A stretch of 64,000 nt of DNA from Salvelinus alpinus (lineage: Eukaryota > Chordata > Actinopteri > Salmoniformes > Salmonidae), in NCBI RefSeq assembly GCF_045679555.1, contig NC_092091.1:12983918-13047917 (forward strand), written 5' to 3'. This document shows, piece by piece, positions 36,165 through 53,514 of this stretch. Positions within the stretch are counted from its first letter, which is position 1; each line of letters starts with the position of its first letter. The translations under genes and the position numbers were made by a program. The notes below the pieces were generated by a model. It had not been told where the DNA came from. It made no database searches and saw nothing but the letters and a program-made list of their open reading frames with translations.

Positions 36165-38904
36165 TTATTTTCGGAGCTCTTGGACCAGAGGTGTGGCTGA
36201 TGTTGAACTGCTTAGCAGATTGGCCCAGATCTTCTCTCTGTGAGACTGACTGAAGCAGTAGCCAATGGCATGCTCTGCTTCCTGGATCCTCCTTCGGAAC
36301 CGGCCTCTGTCTCGGGCTAGCTCCTCCCAGGGTCCTTTGCGAGACACATGCCGAGCGAAGGGCCAAGTACGCATCACGTGGACCTGAACAAGTGGTGAGA
36401 ACCGCACCTAAAACATACAAAACAGGTGTCAGAGTCAGATAAGGTCTTCTTCAATCTCACATTATTGTAGTTAAAAATTTAACAGAATGGTCAGTTTTAG
36501 TTCCATTTAAATATCCTAATCCAGTTGTGTTAAAAAGAGCATTTGACTGGAGTATCAGCAGACTGACTCGCACAACACCAATTAACTGGAACTGAACTCT
36601 CTGCTGACTCGTATCACATGACAGGGTTAGTCATGACAACCTCTGTTGTTGCTAACCAACCATAAACAAGGGCTTGGGTGCGTGCTTATGAGGCAGAAGT
36701 GTCTTATTGACTGACCGCACCATAAATAATATTATAAGTGACATGACCTTTTTGTAATCACATACATTGGTTGTTAATACCAAGTTTTGAGTAAATTAGT
36801 GGTTCTACCATCCTAACATACAGTTCCTAATATTCAAGTAGTGTGAACTGGATTTCTTGTGTGTTCATGTTTAGCTAATATGTCAAGTTTGAGCTATAAA
36901 TATCCCATGTTTAGTTGTGTATGTTTATATGGACGCTGTGATAGTGGTATATCATGTTTAAAGTGGTAACGCTAGAACTAGGACTATAGACTGAGGGATG
37001 TAGAACACGGAGAACTATAATAACCTTTTTTAGAGGATGGATATCCTTGTCTTCCTGTGTAACTTTAGCTTCAGGTCTCCTCCAGGGCACCAGTGTAGTA
37101 GCTGGGTGGCAATGCTGCTTCTGCTGTCTCTTGGGTAGACAAGGCTTTGTGGGCCTGGTTGTTTGGGGGCTTTTGGTCCCCCTCTGCTTAGCCTGGTCAA
37201 GTGGTGTCTCTGTGGGGCAGCTCTGTGGACTGAGTGGGTCTTTAGTGCTGAAGGCAGGTGGTTCTGTGGTTTTAGGGGATCTCTGGAAGCATGTACGGAA
37301 GTTCAGAGGGTGGTAAAGGTCGTCGTTTTGGGAGAGGGACATCCATAGATGCTGCTCCTCATCATCCTCAGAAGAGGAATGGCCCACGCTCTCCCTCTCT
37401 GTGTCAGAAGAACATGAGGTCATGACTGAGGCCCTTTCAGCTTCCTGGAAGTGTTTAAGTGTTTTGTCTGTGTGAGGGACTGAGCTGACTACAGATGCCG
37501 TGAAGCACATGGGGTTATATGGGTCGGTAGGGCTGGTGAAGAGCTCCCAGAGCCTCTCACTCTCCTCTTTGTCTAGGTCTGCGCACGAACCTTCAGAACT
37601 GCCCCAGCTGCTTTCACTATCTGAACGGCTGCTCCAGAAGTTCACGCCACCGCAGGTCTCTTGAAGTTCTTCGCCGGGCCTGCTGGATAAGTTACATTCG
37701 AGGCGGCTCCCAACACAATCTTCATTTTTTGTTTCCCCCATATTGGAGCAGCTTGAAATGCAGGCGGAGAAAGACAAGGGGTTGTAGGGGTCGCTGGAGA
37801 TGGACAAGGACTCCCAAAGTGCTTTACTGTCCTCGCTGTCAAACTCACCCATGTTTCGGTCATCCTCCTTTCCCCAGTTAAGATCCATATCATCTTCAGT
37901 GGTGTCATGTTTGGGTTTGAAGTCAAACACTTTCTCCTTGTTCTTGCAACACATTTCATCTGAGCTGGAGCTGCTGTCAGCGCTGCTCATAAACAGGTTC
38001 CAGTCACCTGGAAAGCCCAGTTTCCAGCTGGGGTGGAGTCCAAGGCAAAGTCCATCTTCGCTATCCATTGTGGCACGGGACACAAAGTCGTCCACCAATC
38101 CACAGCACAGCTCCTCAGCCCGTAGGCTGGACAGAAGGGACCCTGCGTGGGAATTCCCAGAGAAAGAATCACCCACGTCCCCACAGAAATTCGATAGGGG
38201 GTTAGAGCCAGCAAGCATGACACTTTCTTCGCGGTCAAACAATGAGGAGAAGAGGAAGGATTCGGCTGGATTTGATGCCGTGGTCATGTGCTGGACGTGT
38301 TGACCAGTTTCATCCGTGATTCTCAGGTGGACTTCAAACCTGAACATTTGGAAAACTGTTAAAAGGAAACAAAAAAGATTAGGCTCACAATATCAAATTC
38401 TCAAAAAAAATCCTATTTTTGCCTGATTAAACCAGACTATGGATTTAACAATCAACAAAAATATGACAATATTATGGCAACAGTAGTTCCATATTCGGCA
38501 TTTGTTACTTTGTAACGCCACTAGTACATTCCGTCCGTGTTCTAAAACGTAAGCTACCGATATATTGTTACCAAAGACAGTACAGTAGGGTTTAGAAACT
38601 GGGTCTGTTACTGTCGCCTGTTGTACTATATCAGGACAAAACACAAGTTAGCAGTCTGACCAGGGCCACATTTCCCACACATACAAAATAAACAGTGAGG
38701 TTTCTGTTGCATCAAATTACCTGCCAAGAAGCTGTAGTAAATGACATGGACCAACACCCGTAGTTGTTCCCACAGTACGGTCAGTACGTGCTTGGTCCAC
38801 GGTAGAAGCGCCATACCCCCGTCGCCAAACCTCTCCATCGCAGTTCGATGAGAACCCTTCCTAAAATCAACACGTGATGCCATTTTTTCTTGAGCGATGT
38901 CCAT
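36165..38904 (-). CDS. ppp1r15b: Protein phosphatase 1 regulatory subunit 15-like (eIF2alpha phosphatase targeting subunit)
   Basis: Three coding exons on the minus strand: 38721-38904, 37025-38355 and 36165-36407, all with GT/AG introns and compatible phases, give 585 aa. PPP1R15 proteins recruit PP1 to dephosphorylate eIF2alpha and end the integrated stress response. What is seen: a hydrophobic N-terminal segment (about 35-62, '[20 protein letters not shown]'), likely a membrane-associating helix; a long acidic Ser-rich middle with three repeats of the 'LW.S/LF...DPYNPL.F' type (around residues 240, 327 and 395) as in PPP1R15B; and a C-terminal PP1-binding part with the RVxF-type motif K505-V-R-F508 and the conserved '[13 protein letters not shown]' (530-542). 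The end '[14 protein letters not shown]' is closer to human PPP1R15B, while '[15 protein letters not shown]' resembles PPP1R15A, so the a/b name is tentative. I chose the ATG at 38904 (context AATAATGG); the frame upstream has only a GTG. The last intron falls inside the PP1 motif (K|VRF). Confidence 0.93.
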
Positions 38905-38921
38905 TATTCTAGGAATTATCC

Positions 38922-38999
38922 TCACGTATTCTGATATTCCTCGTCTAAAACAAATAGATTATTCTCCGTCGTCAGTTGTACTGTACGAAAAGGCTTCAT
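38922..38999 (-). promoter_or_regulatory. uORF2 of ppp1r15 (25 codons)
   Basis: ATG at 38997-38999, 25 sense codons ('MKPFRTVQLTTEN...') and TGA at 38922-38924. It ends 17 nt before the main ATG. Mammalian PPP1R15A and PPP1R15B leaders carry two uORFs that repress translation until eIF2alpha is phosphorylated; position and size here fit the inhibitory second uORF. Whether it lies in the mRNA depends on the transcription start, which I infer to be upstream. Confidence 0.6.
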
Positions 39000-39037
39000 T
39001 TTCACCAGAATATATTTCTTTCCACCGATATAAAATC

Positions 39038-39061
39038 TCAAATGTTGATTAGTGGCGCCAT
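39038..39061 (-). promoter_or_regulatory. uORF1 of ppp1r15 (7 codons)
   Basis: ATGGCGCCACTAATCAACAT then TTGA, encoding MAPLINI. The context AACATGG is strong. It lies 38 nt upstream of uORF2, giving the two-uORF layout known for this gene family. Confidence 0.55.
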
Positions 39062-39157
39062 GTTTTCAGTCGTTCTTGTTGTAGCTAGTAGAGTGAATGT
39101 CAAATTATTGCGACACTGCCCTACTATAAACAAGTCGTGTCGTCATAACATGATGTG

Positions 39158-39196
39158 ATTGGACAAACAAGTGGTGACGTAAAGACATGTGATTGG
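39158..39196 (-). promoter_or_regulatory. Candidate ppp1r15 promoter: two CCAAT boxes around a CRE/ATF site
   Basis: On the minus strand CCAATCACATG (CCAAT at 39192-39196), then TTACGTCA (39175-39182), then CCAATCACATC (CCAAT at 39158-39162). The cluster sits about 100-135 bp before uORF1. CRE/ATF-like and CCAAT elements are typical of stress-responsive promoters. Binding is inferred from motif only. Confidence 0.5.
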
Positions 39197-39458
39197 GCAA
39201 AGTTAGTGTCAGTTACACCCAAGTACCTCATTGTAGACACTCCCTCTGTTTAAGTGACGCACTGAAAGTGCCCGTGAATTCCCGTTTACCCCTTTCGGTC
39301 AGCGTGAATGTAAATTTAAGACGGCACAATAACAAAGACAGAAGCTTTCACTATCCATCTCATGCCGAAGTGTTATTCAATGGTGGGCTTCATGAAGCCA
39401 AACAAACTATTCTCAAACATTTCAAATAAAAGACAAATTAATATTTTAATCCAAATTC

Positions 39459-39464
39459 TTTATT
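39459..39464 (-). terminator. rps13: Polyadenylation signal of rps13
   Basis: AATAAA on the minus strand, only 17 nt after the rps13 stop codon. The very short 3' UTR is usual for ribosomal protein genes. Confidence 0.8.
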
Positions 39465-39481
39465 TCTCCAAAACGTGATGA

Positions 39482-46657
<7,176 letters not shown>

Positions 46658-46667
46658 GATGTCGGTA

Positions 46668-46679
46668 GAGGAAGAGAGG
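46668..46679 (-). promoter_or_regulatory. rps13: Candidate 5' TOP tract of rps13
   Basis: The pyrimidine run CCTCTCTTCCTC on the minus strand ends 10 nt before the ATG. Ribosomal protein mRNAs start in such a tract, which gives mTOR-dependent translation. A second candidate start, CCTTTCAG, lies about 20 nt further upstream. The start site is not proven. Confidence 0.5.
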
Positions 46680-47263
46680 ACTTCCACCCGACTGAAAGGA
46701 CTACTTTGTGTCTGTGGGGGGAAATGACGACAGACGTTCTTGAGTAGATAGCCACAATCCTGAATTTCAAAATAGACATTGGATTTCAAGTAAAAAATAT
46801 ATTGCATTTAGGGACAGATTTCAAATATTTATTTTTGTCAATAACTAAAAAAACACTGTATTCTTACAACTATTTCATAAGTTTATACAACTGTAACCCC
46901 TGGCTTTTTATCCTTATTTTTCTTTTTTTTTTCTTTTAGGAACTTTAACTTTTGAAAGTAAATTCCTGTGATTTAAAAAAAAAAAACTTTTAATGCTATT
47001 TTATGTTTATTCAGAAAAATATACATGTAGTGATGTCTTATGTTAAAAAATATATATAATAAAAAAAATACTTTACTTTTTTTTTTTATTGCTGAATTTC
47101 TTTCTCAGCTAAATGAACCGCAGCCCCGCAACTTGTTTAGCTGTAAAGCTGAGGGATGGAGCTGGAGATATATCCACTCTCAAATCAACCCTATTTTTGG
47201 TCAGATGAGTAGTATAATTTTATTTTTGGGCTGTAACATGGAAAGAATGCTTGTCTATCTATA
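46680..47263. other. rps13 upstream region, no other gene recognised
   Basis: AT-rich with T- and A-runs (46900-47090). The proximal 100 bp presumably holds the rps13 promoter. No ORF is of interest. Confidence 0.4.
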
Positions 47264-48290
47264 CCCAACAAAAATATAAACAACATGTTTCATGAGCTGA
47301 AATAAAAGATCCCAGAAATTTCCCATAAGCCAAAAAAGCTTATTTCTCTCAAATGTTGTTCACAAATTTGTTTTACAGCCCTGTTATTGAGCATTTCATC
47401 TTTCCCAATATATTGCATCCACCTGACAGGTGTGGCATATCAAGAAGCTGATTAAACAGCATGAGTATTACACATGTGCACCTTGTGCTGGGGACAATAA
47501 AAGGCCACTCTAAAATGTGCAGTTTAGTCACACAACACAATGCCACAGATGTCTCGAGGGAGCGTGCGATTGACATGCTGACTGCAGGAATGTCCAGCAG
47601 AACGGTTGCCAGAGAATTTGTTAATTTCACTACCATAAGCCGCCTCCAACGTCGTTTTAGAGAATTTGTCAGTACGTCCAACCGGCCTCACAACCGCAGA
47701 CCACGTGAGACCAGTCCAGGAATTCCACATCCAGCTTCTTCACATGCGGGATTGTCTGAGGCCAGCCACCGGACAGCTGATCAAACTGTGGGTTCGCACA
47801 AACTGTCAGAAACCATCTCAGGGAAGCTCATCAGATTTCTGTACACAATTTCTGGAAGCTGAAAATGTCCCAGTTCTTCCATGGCCTGCATACTCACCAG
47901 ACATGTTGCCACCCATTGAGCATGTTTGGGATACTCTGGAATGAAGGGTACAACAGCGTGTTTTAGTTCCCTCCAATATCCAGCAACTTTGCACAGCCAT
48001 TGACAGAGTGGGACAACATTCCACAGGCCACAATCAACATCCTGGTCAACTCTATGTGAAGGAGATGTATCACGCTGCATGAGGCAAATGGTGGTCACAG
48101 TAGATACTGGATTTCTTATCCACGCCGCTACTTATTAAAAAAAAAAAAAGGTATCTGTGACCAACAGATGCATATCTTTATTCCCAGTCATGTGAAATCC
48201 ATAGATTTGGACCTAAGGAATTTTTTTCAATTGACTTTCCTTTATAAATCTTTAAAATTGTTGCATATTGCATTTATATTTATGTTCAGT
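47264..48290 (+). mobile_element. Tc1-like transposon, same family as 42061-43370 (deleted)
   Basis: The left end CCCAACAAAAATATAAACAA and the reverse-complemented right end near CTGAACATAAATATAAATGC are diverged inverted repeats. Plus-strand frames show '[20 protein letters not shown]' (about 47600-47660), then a jump to 'QFLEAENVPVLPWPAYSPDM' (about 47840-47900) and a C-terminal 'PIEHVWDTLE' block. The central catalytic region is deleted. It is a non-coding relic. Confidence 0.87.
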
Positions 48291-49019
48291 TTAATAAAAT
48301 GTTTTAGGCCAGTGGGCTTGTCTAATTTGGGTTTTTACTGCAAAATGATAATTTTCTGGCTAATAATGGGGGCAGAGGAAAGAAAACGGTCCGATGTGTT
48401 AAATGCCAGGGCCGATTTCTGGTCCCAGTCTGCCCGACTCCAATGCATTACATTGATTGATTGGAGTCATTGAAACCCTCTTGGATTACCTGAGGGGAAT
48501 TGATCAAAGCTTTAAACAATTGACTGGAGTAAATTGTATCCAAAAACAATTGATCCTTGATTGCAATACAGTTTTGGAAACCTTGAACACACAACTTAAA
48601 TATAATTGAAAGATAATTTTACAAATACAAAAAGGTACACTTACTGTTAGCTGTTTTAGCAACGATTTCCACTGAGGTTTTGTGGAACAGCTTCGAGCCA
48701 ACGTTTTATCTGAGTTCCCTCCCAAGTTTCCATAGTTCAGGTAAATGTGCCATGCAAAAAAACACCTCTGTGGGAATCTGTTAAAACGACAGGCAGCCCA
48801 ATTCTTCTGATCTAAGAGTGTCAGGACTATAGTACACATTGGCCGCGCTGTGGTTAACGCTTCCAATGAGAACCCAAGGGTTCCCTGGCCCTTTGGATCC
48901 TCGAGAGATAATCAGGTGCATGGAAATACTAGCCCAACGTAGCAGGCGTTAAAGAAATGTCTGAAAATACCGGGGGCGCAGATCAGGGTGCCTATATGAG
49001 AATGCATCATCGAGTGGGT
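48291..49019. other. Intergenic; possible 5' part of a LINE at the right end
   Basis: No gene recognised. The last 60 bp may already be the 5' part of the LINE that is clear from 49022 on. Confidence 0.35.
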
Positions 49020-49272
49020 AACCCTACCATCCGTTCTATTGGCCAACGTGCAATCACTGGAGAATAAACTGGATGAGCTCCGTTCAAGACTATCCTACCA
49101 ATGGGACAATAAAAAATGAATATCTTATGTGTCACAGAGTCGTGGCTGAACGACGACACGGATAATATACATCATCAGGACAGAACAGCTACGTCCGGTA
49201 AGATGAGGGGTGGGGGTGTGTGTCTATTTGCGAATAACAGGTGGTGCGCGATGTCTAATATTAAATTAGTCA

Positions 49273-52200
49273 AATCAAATCAAATCAAATCAAATTTTAT
49301 TAGTCACATACACATGGTTAGCAGATGTTAATGCGAGTGTAGCGAAATGCTTGTGCTTCTAGTTCCGACAATGCAGTAATAACCAACAGTAATCTAACCT
49401 AACAATTCCACACTACTACCTTACACACACACACAAGTGTAAGGGATAAAGAATATGTACATAAAGATATATGGATGAGTGGTGGTACAGAACGGCATGG
49501 CAGATGCAGTAGATGGTATAGAGTACGGTATATACATATGAGATGAGTACTGTAGGGTATGTAAACATAAAGTGGCATAGTTTAAAGTGGCTAGTGGTAC
49601 ATGTATTGCATAAAGATGGCAAGATGCAGTAGATGATATAGAGTACAGTATATATACATATGAGATGGGTAATGTAGGGTATGTAAACATTGTATTAAGT
49701 GGCATTGCTTAAAGTGGCTAGTGGTACATTTTTACATAATTTCCATCAATTCCCATTTTTAAAGTGGCTGGAGTTGAGTCAGTATGTTGGCAGCGGCCGC
49801 TAAATGTTAGTGGTGGCTGTTTAACAGTCTGATGGCCTTGAGATAGAAGCTGTTTTTCAGTCTCTCGGTCCCTGCTTTGATGCACCTGTACTGACCTCGC
49901 CTTCTGGATGATAGCGGGGTGAACAGGCAGTGGCTTGGGTGGTTGTTGTCCTTGATGATCTTTATGGCCTTCCTGTGACATCGGGTGGTGTAGGTGTCCT
50001 GGAGGGCAGGTAGTTTGCCCCTGGTGATGCGTTCTGCAGACCTCACTACCCTCTGGAGAGCCTTACGGTTGTGGGCGGAGCAGTTGCCGTACCAGGCGGT
50101 GATACAGCCCGACAGGATGCTCTCGATTGTGCATCTGTAGAAGTTTGTGAGTGCTTTTGGTGACAAGCCGAATTTCTTCAGCCTCCTGAGGTTGAAGAGG
50201 CGCTGCTGCGCCTTCTTCACAACGCTGTCTGTGTGGGTGGACCAGTTCAGTTTGTCCGTGATGTGTACACCGAGGAACTTAAAACTTTCCACCTTCTCCA
50301 CTACTGACCCGTCGATGTGGATAGGGGGGTGCTCCCTCTGCTGCTTCCTGAAGTCCACAATCATCTCCTTTGTTTTGTTGACGTTGAGTATGAGGTTATT
50401 TTCCTGACACCACACTCCGAGGGCCCTCACCTCCTCCCTGTAGGCCGTCTCGTCGTTGTTGGTGATCAAGCCTACCACTGTAGTGTCATCCGCAAACTTG
50501 ATGATTGAGTTGGAGGCGTGCATGGCCACGCAGTCGTGGGTGAACAGGGAGTACAGGAGAGGGCTCAGAACGCACCCTTGTGGGGCCCCAGTGTTGAGGA
50601 TCAGCGGGGTGGAGATGTTGTTACCTACCCTCACCACCTGGGGGCGGCCCGTCAGGAAGTCCAGGACCCAGTTGCACAGGGCGGGGTCGAGACCCAGGGT
50701 CTCGAGCTTGATGACGAGTTTGGAGGGTACTATGGTGTTAAATGCTGAGCTGTAATCGATGAACAGCATTCTCACATGGGTATTCCTCTTGTCCAGATGG
50801 GTTAGGGCAGTGTGCAGTGTGGTTGCGATTGCGTCGTCTGTGGACCTATTGGGTCGGTAAGCAAATTGGAGTGGGTCTAGGGTGTCCGGTAGGGTGGAGG
50901 TGATATGGTCCTTGACTAGTCTCTCAAAGCACTTCATGATGACGGAAGTGAGTGCTACGGGGCGGTAGTCGTTTAGCTCAGTTACCTTAGCTTTCTTGGG
51001 AACAGGAACAATGGTGGCCCTCTTGAAGCATGTGGGAACAGCAGACTGGGATAAGGATTGATTGAATATGTCCGTAAACACACCAGCCAGCTGGTCTGCG
51101 CATGCTCTGAGGACGCGGCTGGGAATGCCGTCTGGGCCTGCAGCCTTGCGAGGGTTAACACGTTTAAATGTTTTACTCACCTCGGCTGCAGTGAAGGAGA
51201 GCCTGCAGGTTTTGGTAGGGGGCCGTGTCAGTGGCACTGTATTGTCCTCAAAGCGGGCAAAAAAGTTGTTTAGCCTGTCTGGGAGCAAGACATCCTGGTC
51301 CTCGACGGGGCTGGTTTTCTTTTTGTAATCCGTGATTGACTGTAGACCCTGCCACATACCTCTTGTGTCTGAGCTGTTGAATTTCGACTCGATTTTGTCT
51401 CTGTACTGAGACTTGGCCAGTTTGATTGCCTTGCGGAGAGAATAGCTACACTGTTTGTATTCGGTCATGCTTCCGGTCACCTTGCCCTGGTTAAAAGCAG
51501 TGGTTCGCGCTTTCAGTTTCACGCGAATGCTGCCGTCAATCCACGGTTTCTGGTTTGGGAATGTTTTTATCGTTGCTGTGGGTACGACATCGTCAATGCA
51601 CTTCCTAATGAACTCGCTCACCGAATCAGCATATTCGTCAATATTGTTGTTGGACGCGATGCGGAACATATTCCAATCTGCGTGATCGAAGCAGTCTTGA
51701 AGCGTGGATTCAGATTGGTCGGACCAGCGTTGAACAGACCTGAGCGCGGGAGCTTGTTGTTTGAGTTTTTGTTTGTAGGCTGGAATCAACAAAATGGAGT
51801 CGTGGTCAGCTTTTCCGAAAGGGGGGCGGGGGAGGGCCTTATATGCGTCGCGGAAATTAGTGTAACAATGGTCTAGTGTTTTTCCAGCCCTGGTAGCACA
51901 ATCGATATGCTGATAGAATTTAGGGAGTTTTGTTTTTAGATTAGCCTTGTTAAAATCCCCAGCTACGATGAATGCAGCCTCAGGGTGTGTGGTTTCCAGT
52001 TTACAAAGAGTCAGATAAAGTTCGTTCAGGGCCATCGATGTGTCTGCTTGGGGGGGAATGTATACGGCTGTGATTATGATTGACGAGAATTCCCTTGGTA
52101 GATAATGCGGTCGACATTTGATTGTGAGGAGTTCTAGATCAGGTGAACAGAACGACTTGAGTTCTTGTGTGTTGTTATGATGATCACACCACTTCTCGTT

Positions 52201-52357
52201 AATCATAAGGCATACCCCCCCGCCCCTCTTCTTACCGGAAAGATGTTTGTTTCTGTCGGCGCGATGCATGGAGAAACCAGCTGGCTGCACCGACTCCGTT
52301 AGCGTCCCTTGAGTTAGCCATGTTTCCGTGAAGCAGAGCACGTTGCAATCCCTGATG
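49273..52357 (-). mobile_element. Young 5'-truncated LINE inserted in another LINE
   Basis: A minus-strand element of about 3.1 kb. Its 3' end (left) has the short tandem tail AAATCAAATCAAATC and the UTR words TTATTAGTCACATACACATG and GCGAGTGTAGCGAAATGCTT. Its 5' end stops at the codons for 'DIRDCNVLCFTETW', inside the endonuclease domain, the usual outcome of incomplete reverse transcription. It interrupts the plus-strand LINE between the 'CAMSNI' and 'EVEYLKTSF' codons. Same family as 8665-10739. Confidence 0.92.
49807..52341 (-). CDS. LINE ORF2-like protein: APE endonuclease plus reverse transcriptase (N-terminally truncated)
   Basis: An 844-codon frame without stops. The protein cleaves target DNA and copies the element RNA by target-primed reverse transcription. 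Domains in order: APE endonuclease ('CFTETWL' 3-9, 'RGGGVCLMI' 39-47, 'AGDFN' 127-131, 'DHDSILL' 179-185); linker; reverse transcriptase from about 375 ('KAAGPDGIPSRVL' 399-411, 'FIDYSSAF' 527-534, 'APQGCVLSPLL' 586-596, catalytic 'FADDTTVVGL' 616-625, 'KTKEMIVDF'); and the C-terminal thumb region ending 'IRLLNSHH'. The true N-terminus is lost by 5' truncation; the first Met is internal. No frameshift is visible, so the insertion is recent compared with its relatives here. The clade is CR1/L2/Rex1-like or jockey-like by general appearance; I do not assign it further. Confidence 0.9.
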   Translation of the reverse strand: MLCFTETWLTQGTLTESVQPAGFSMHRADRNKHLSGKKRGGGVCLMINEKWCDHHNNTQELKSFCSPDLELLTIKCRPHYLPREFSSIIITAVYIPPQADTSMALNELYLTLCKLETTHPEAAFIVAGDFNKANLKTKLPKFYQHIDCATRAGKTLDHCYTNFRDAYKALPRPPFGKADHDSILLIPAYKQKLKQQAPALRSVQRWSDQSESTLQDCFDHADWNMFRIASNNNIDEYADSVSEFIRKCIDDVVPTATIKTFPNQKPWIDGSIRVKLKARTTAFNQGKVTGSMTEYKQCSYSLRKAIKLAKSQYRDKIESKFNSSDTRGMWQGLQSITDYKKKTSPVEDQDVLLPDRLNNFFARFEDNTVPLTRPPTKTCRLSFTAAEVSKTFKRVNPRKAAGPDGIPSRVLRACADQLAGVFTDIFNQSLSQSAVPTCFKRATIVPVPKKAKVTELNDYRPVALTSVIMKCFERLVKDHITSTLPDTLDPLQFAYRPNRSTDDAIATTLHTALTHLDKRNTHVRMLFIDYSSAFNTIVPSKLVIKLETLGLDPALCNWVLDFLTGRPQVVRVGNNISTPLILNTGAPQGCVLSPLLYSLFTHDCVAMHASNSIIKFADDTTVVGLITNNDETAYREEVRALGVWCQENNLILNVNKTKEMIVDFRKQQREHPPIHIDGSVVEKVESFKFLGVHITDKLNWSTHTDSVVKKAQQRLFNLRRLKKFGLSPKALTNFYRCTIESILSGCITAWYGNCSAHNRKALQRVVRSAERITRGKLPALQDTYTTRCHRKAIKIIKDNNHPSHCLFTPLSSRRRGQYRCIKAGTERLKNSFYLKAIRLLNSHH

Positions 52358-52529
52358 TCTTGGTGTATTGCACGCCTGAGGTAGAGTACCTCAAGACAAG
52401 CTTTAGATCACACTATCTACTAAGAGAGTTTATCTATATTTTTCGTAGCCATCTATTTACCACCACAAACCGACGGTGGCACTAAGACGGCACTCAAGGA
52501 GCGGTATAAGCAAACAAGAAAATACTCAA

Positions 52530-53023
52530 TCAACAAGATAATTGAAAAAAACGTTTTTAAAATGCTTATTTTATTTTATAATATACACCATTTAAAACAG
52601 CCAAACTTTCTTCACAACAGTATTCAGTTGGTAAGAGACAGACATTCAGTAAATACTAGGATTAGTTTGTGCACCATCTATGTATTATCCAGACAGAAAA
52701 GAGAAATAGGCTAAATAACATTTCGATTTAGAGCAATAAAGAAATGTTATAATTTATCTGAGCAAACCAGAAACCTTTCAATGTATAAATTCAAACAATA
52801 CATAGGAAAGTTGTGCTGGACTATGGTAGATGAAGAATCAATCTATCATTTTAGACTGTTAGAGTATTTATCTGGTCAATATGCCCGTGTATTATGTCTG
52901 TTTGTAACAGTGTGTTATATGTGAAAATGTGATCGTATTATACATTTTATTTTAATGTTTAAGGACTCTTGGAAGATTAGTCCAAATGAGGACTAAAAAG
53001 CGATCCTAATAAAATAAAATCAA
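52530..53023 (+). mobile_element. Inserted retroelement 3' tail within the host LINE
   Basis: About 490 bp separating two adjacent blocks of the host LINE. It is AT-rich and non-coding, ending TTTAATGTTTAAGGACTCTT GGAAGATTAGTCC...GATCCTAATAAAATAAAAT, which resembles a LINE 3' terminus. Its boundaries are approximate. Confidence 0.55.
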
Positions 53024-53230
53024 GTAGCGATGCTCCTAGTGGCCAGGGACTTTAATGCAGGCAAACTTAAATTTTACCTCATTTCTACCAGCATGTCACA
53101 AAACTCTAGACCACCTTTACTCGGCACACAGACGCGTACAAAGCTCTCCCTTGCCCTCCATTTTGCAAATTTGGCCATAATTGTATTCTCCTGATTCCTG
53201 CTTACAAGAAAAAACTAAGGCAGGAAGTAC

Positions 53231-53514
53231 ATTTACATTTAACATTTACATTTAAGTCATTTAGCAGACGCTCTTATCCAGAGCGACTTACAAATTGGTG
53301 CATTCACCTTATGATATCCAGTGGAACAACCACTTTACAATAGTGCATCTCAGTCTTTTAAGGGGGAGGGGGGGGTTAGAAGGATTACTTTATCCTATCC
53401 TAGGTATTCCTTAAAGAGGTGGGGTTTCAGGTGTCTCCGGAAGGTGGTGATTGACTCCGCTGACCTGGCGTCGTGAGGGAGTTTGTTCCACCATTGGGGT
53501 GCCAGAGCAGCGAA
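53231..53514 (-). mobile_element. L2-type LINE 3' end inserted within the host LINE
   Basis: The minus strand encodes 'SESLFAALAPQWWNKLPHDA' and 'ESITTFRRHLKPHLFKEYLG', the C-terminus of L2-type RT proteins. A 3' UTR follows, ending in the stem-loop TGTAAGTCGCTCTGGATAAG AGCGTCTGCTAAATGACTTA and repeats of AAATGT. It is strongly 5'-truncated. Host LINE sequence resumes at CAGTGACTCGCTCAATA. Confidence 0.85.

Noticed and set aside
37047-38303. Plus-strand ORFs of 61-167 aa opposite ppp1r15
   Set aside because: They are antisense shadows of the large ppp1r15 exon, with no domain.
50147-51876. Plus-strand ORFs of 60-100 aa
   Set aside because: They are shadows of the 844-codon minus-strand LINE frame.
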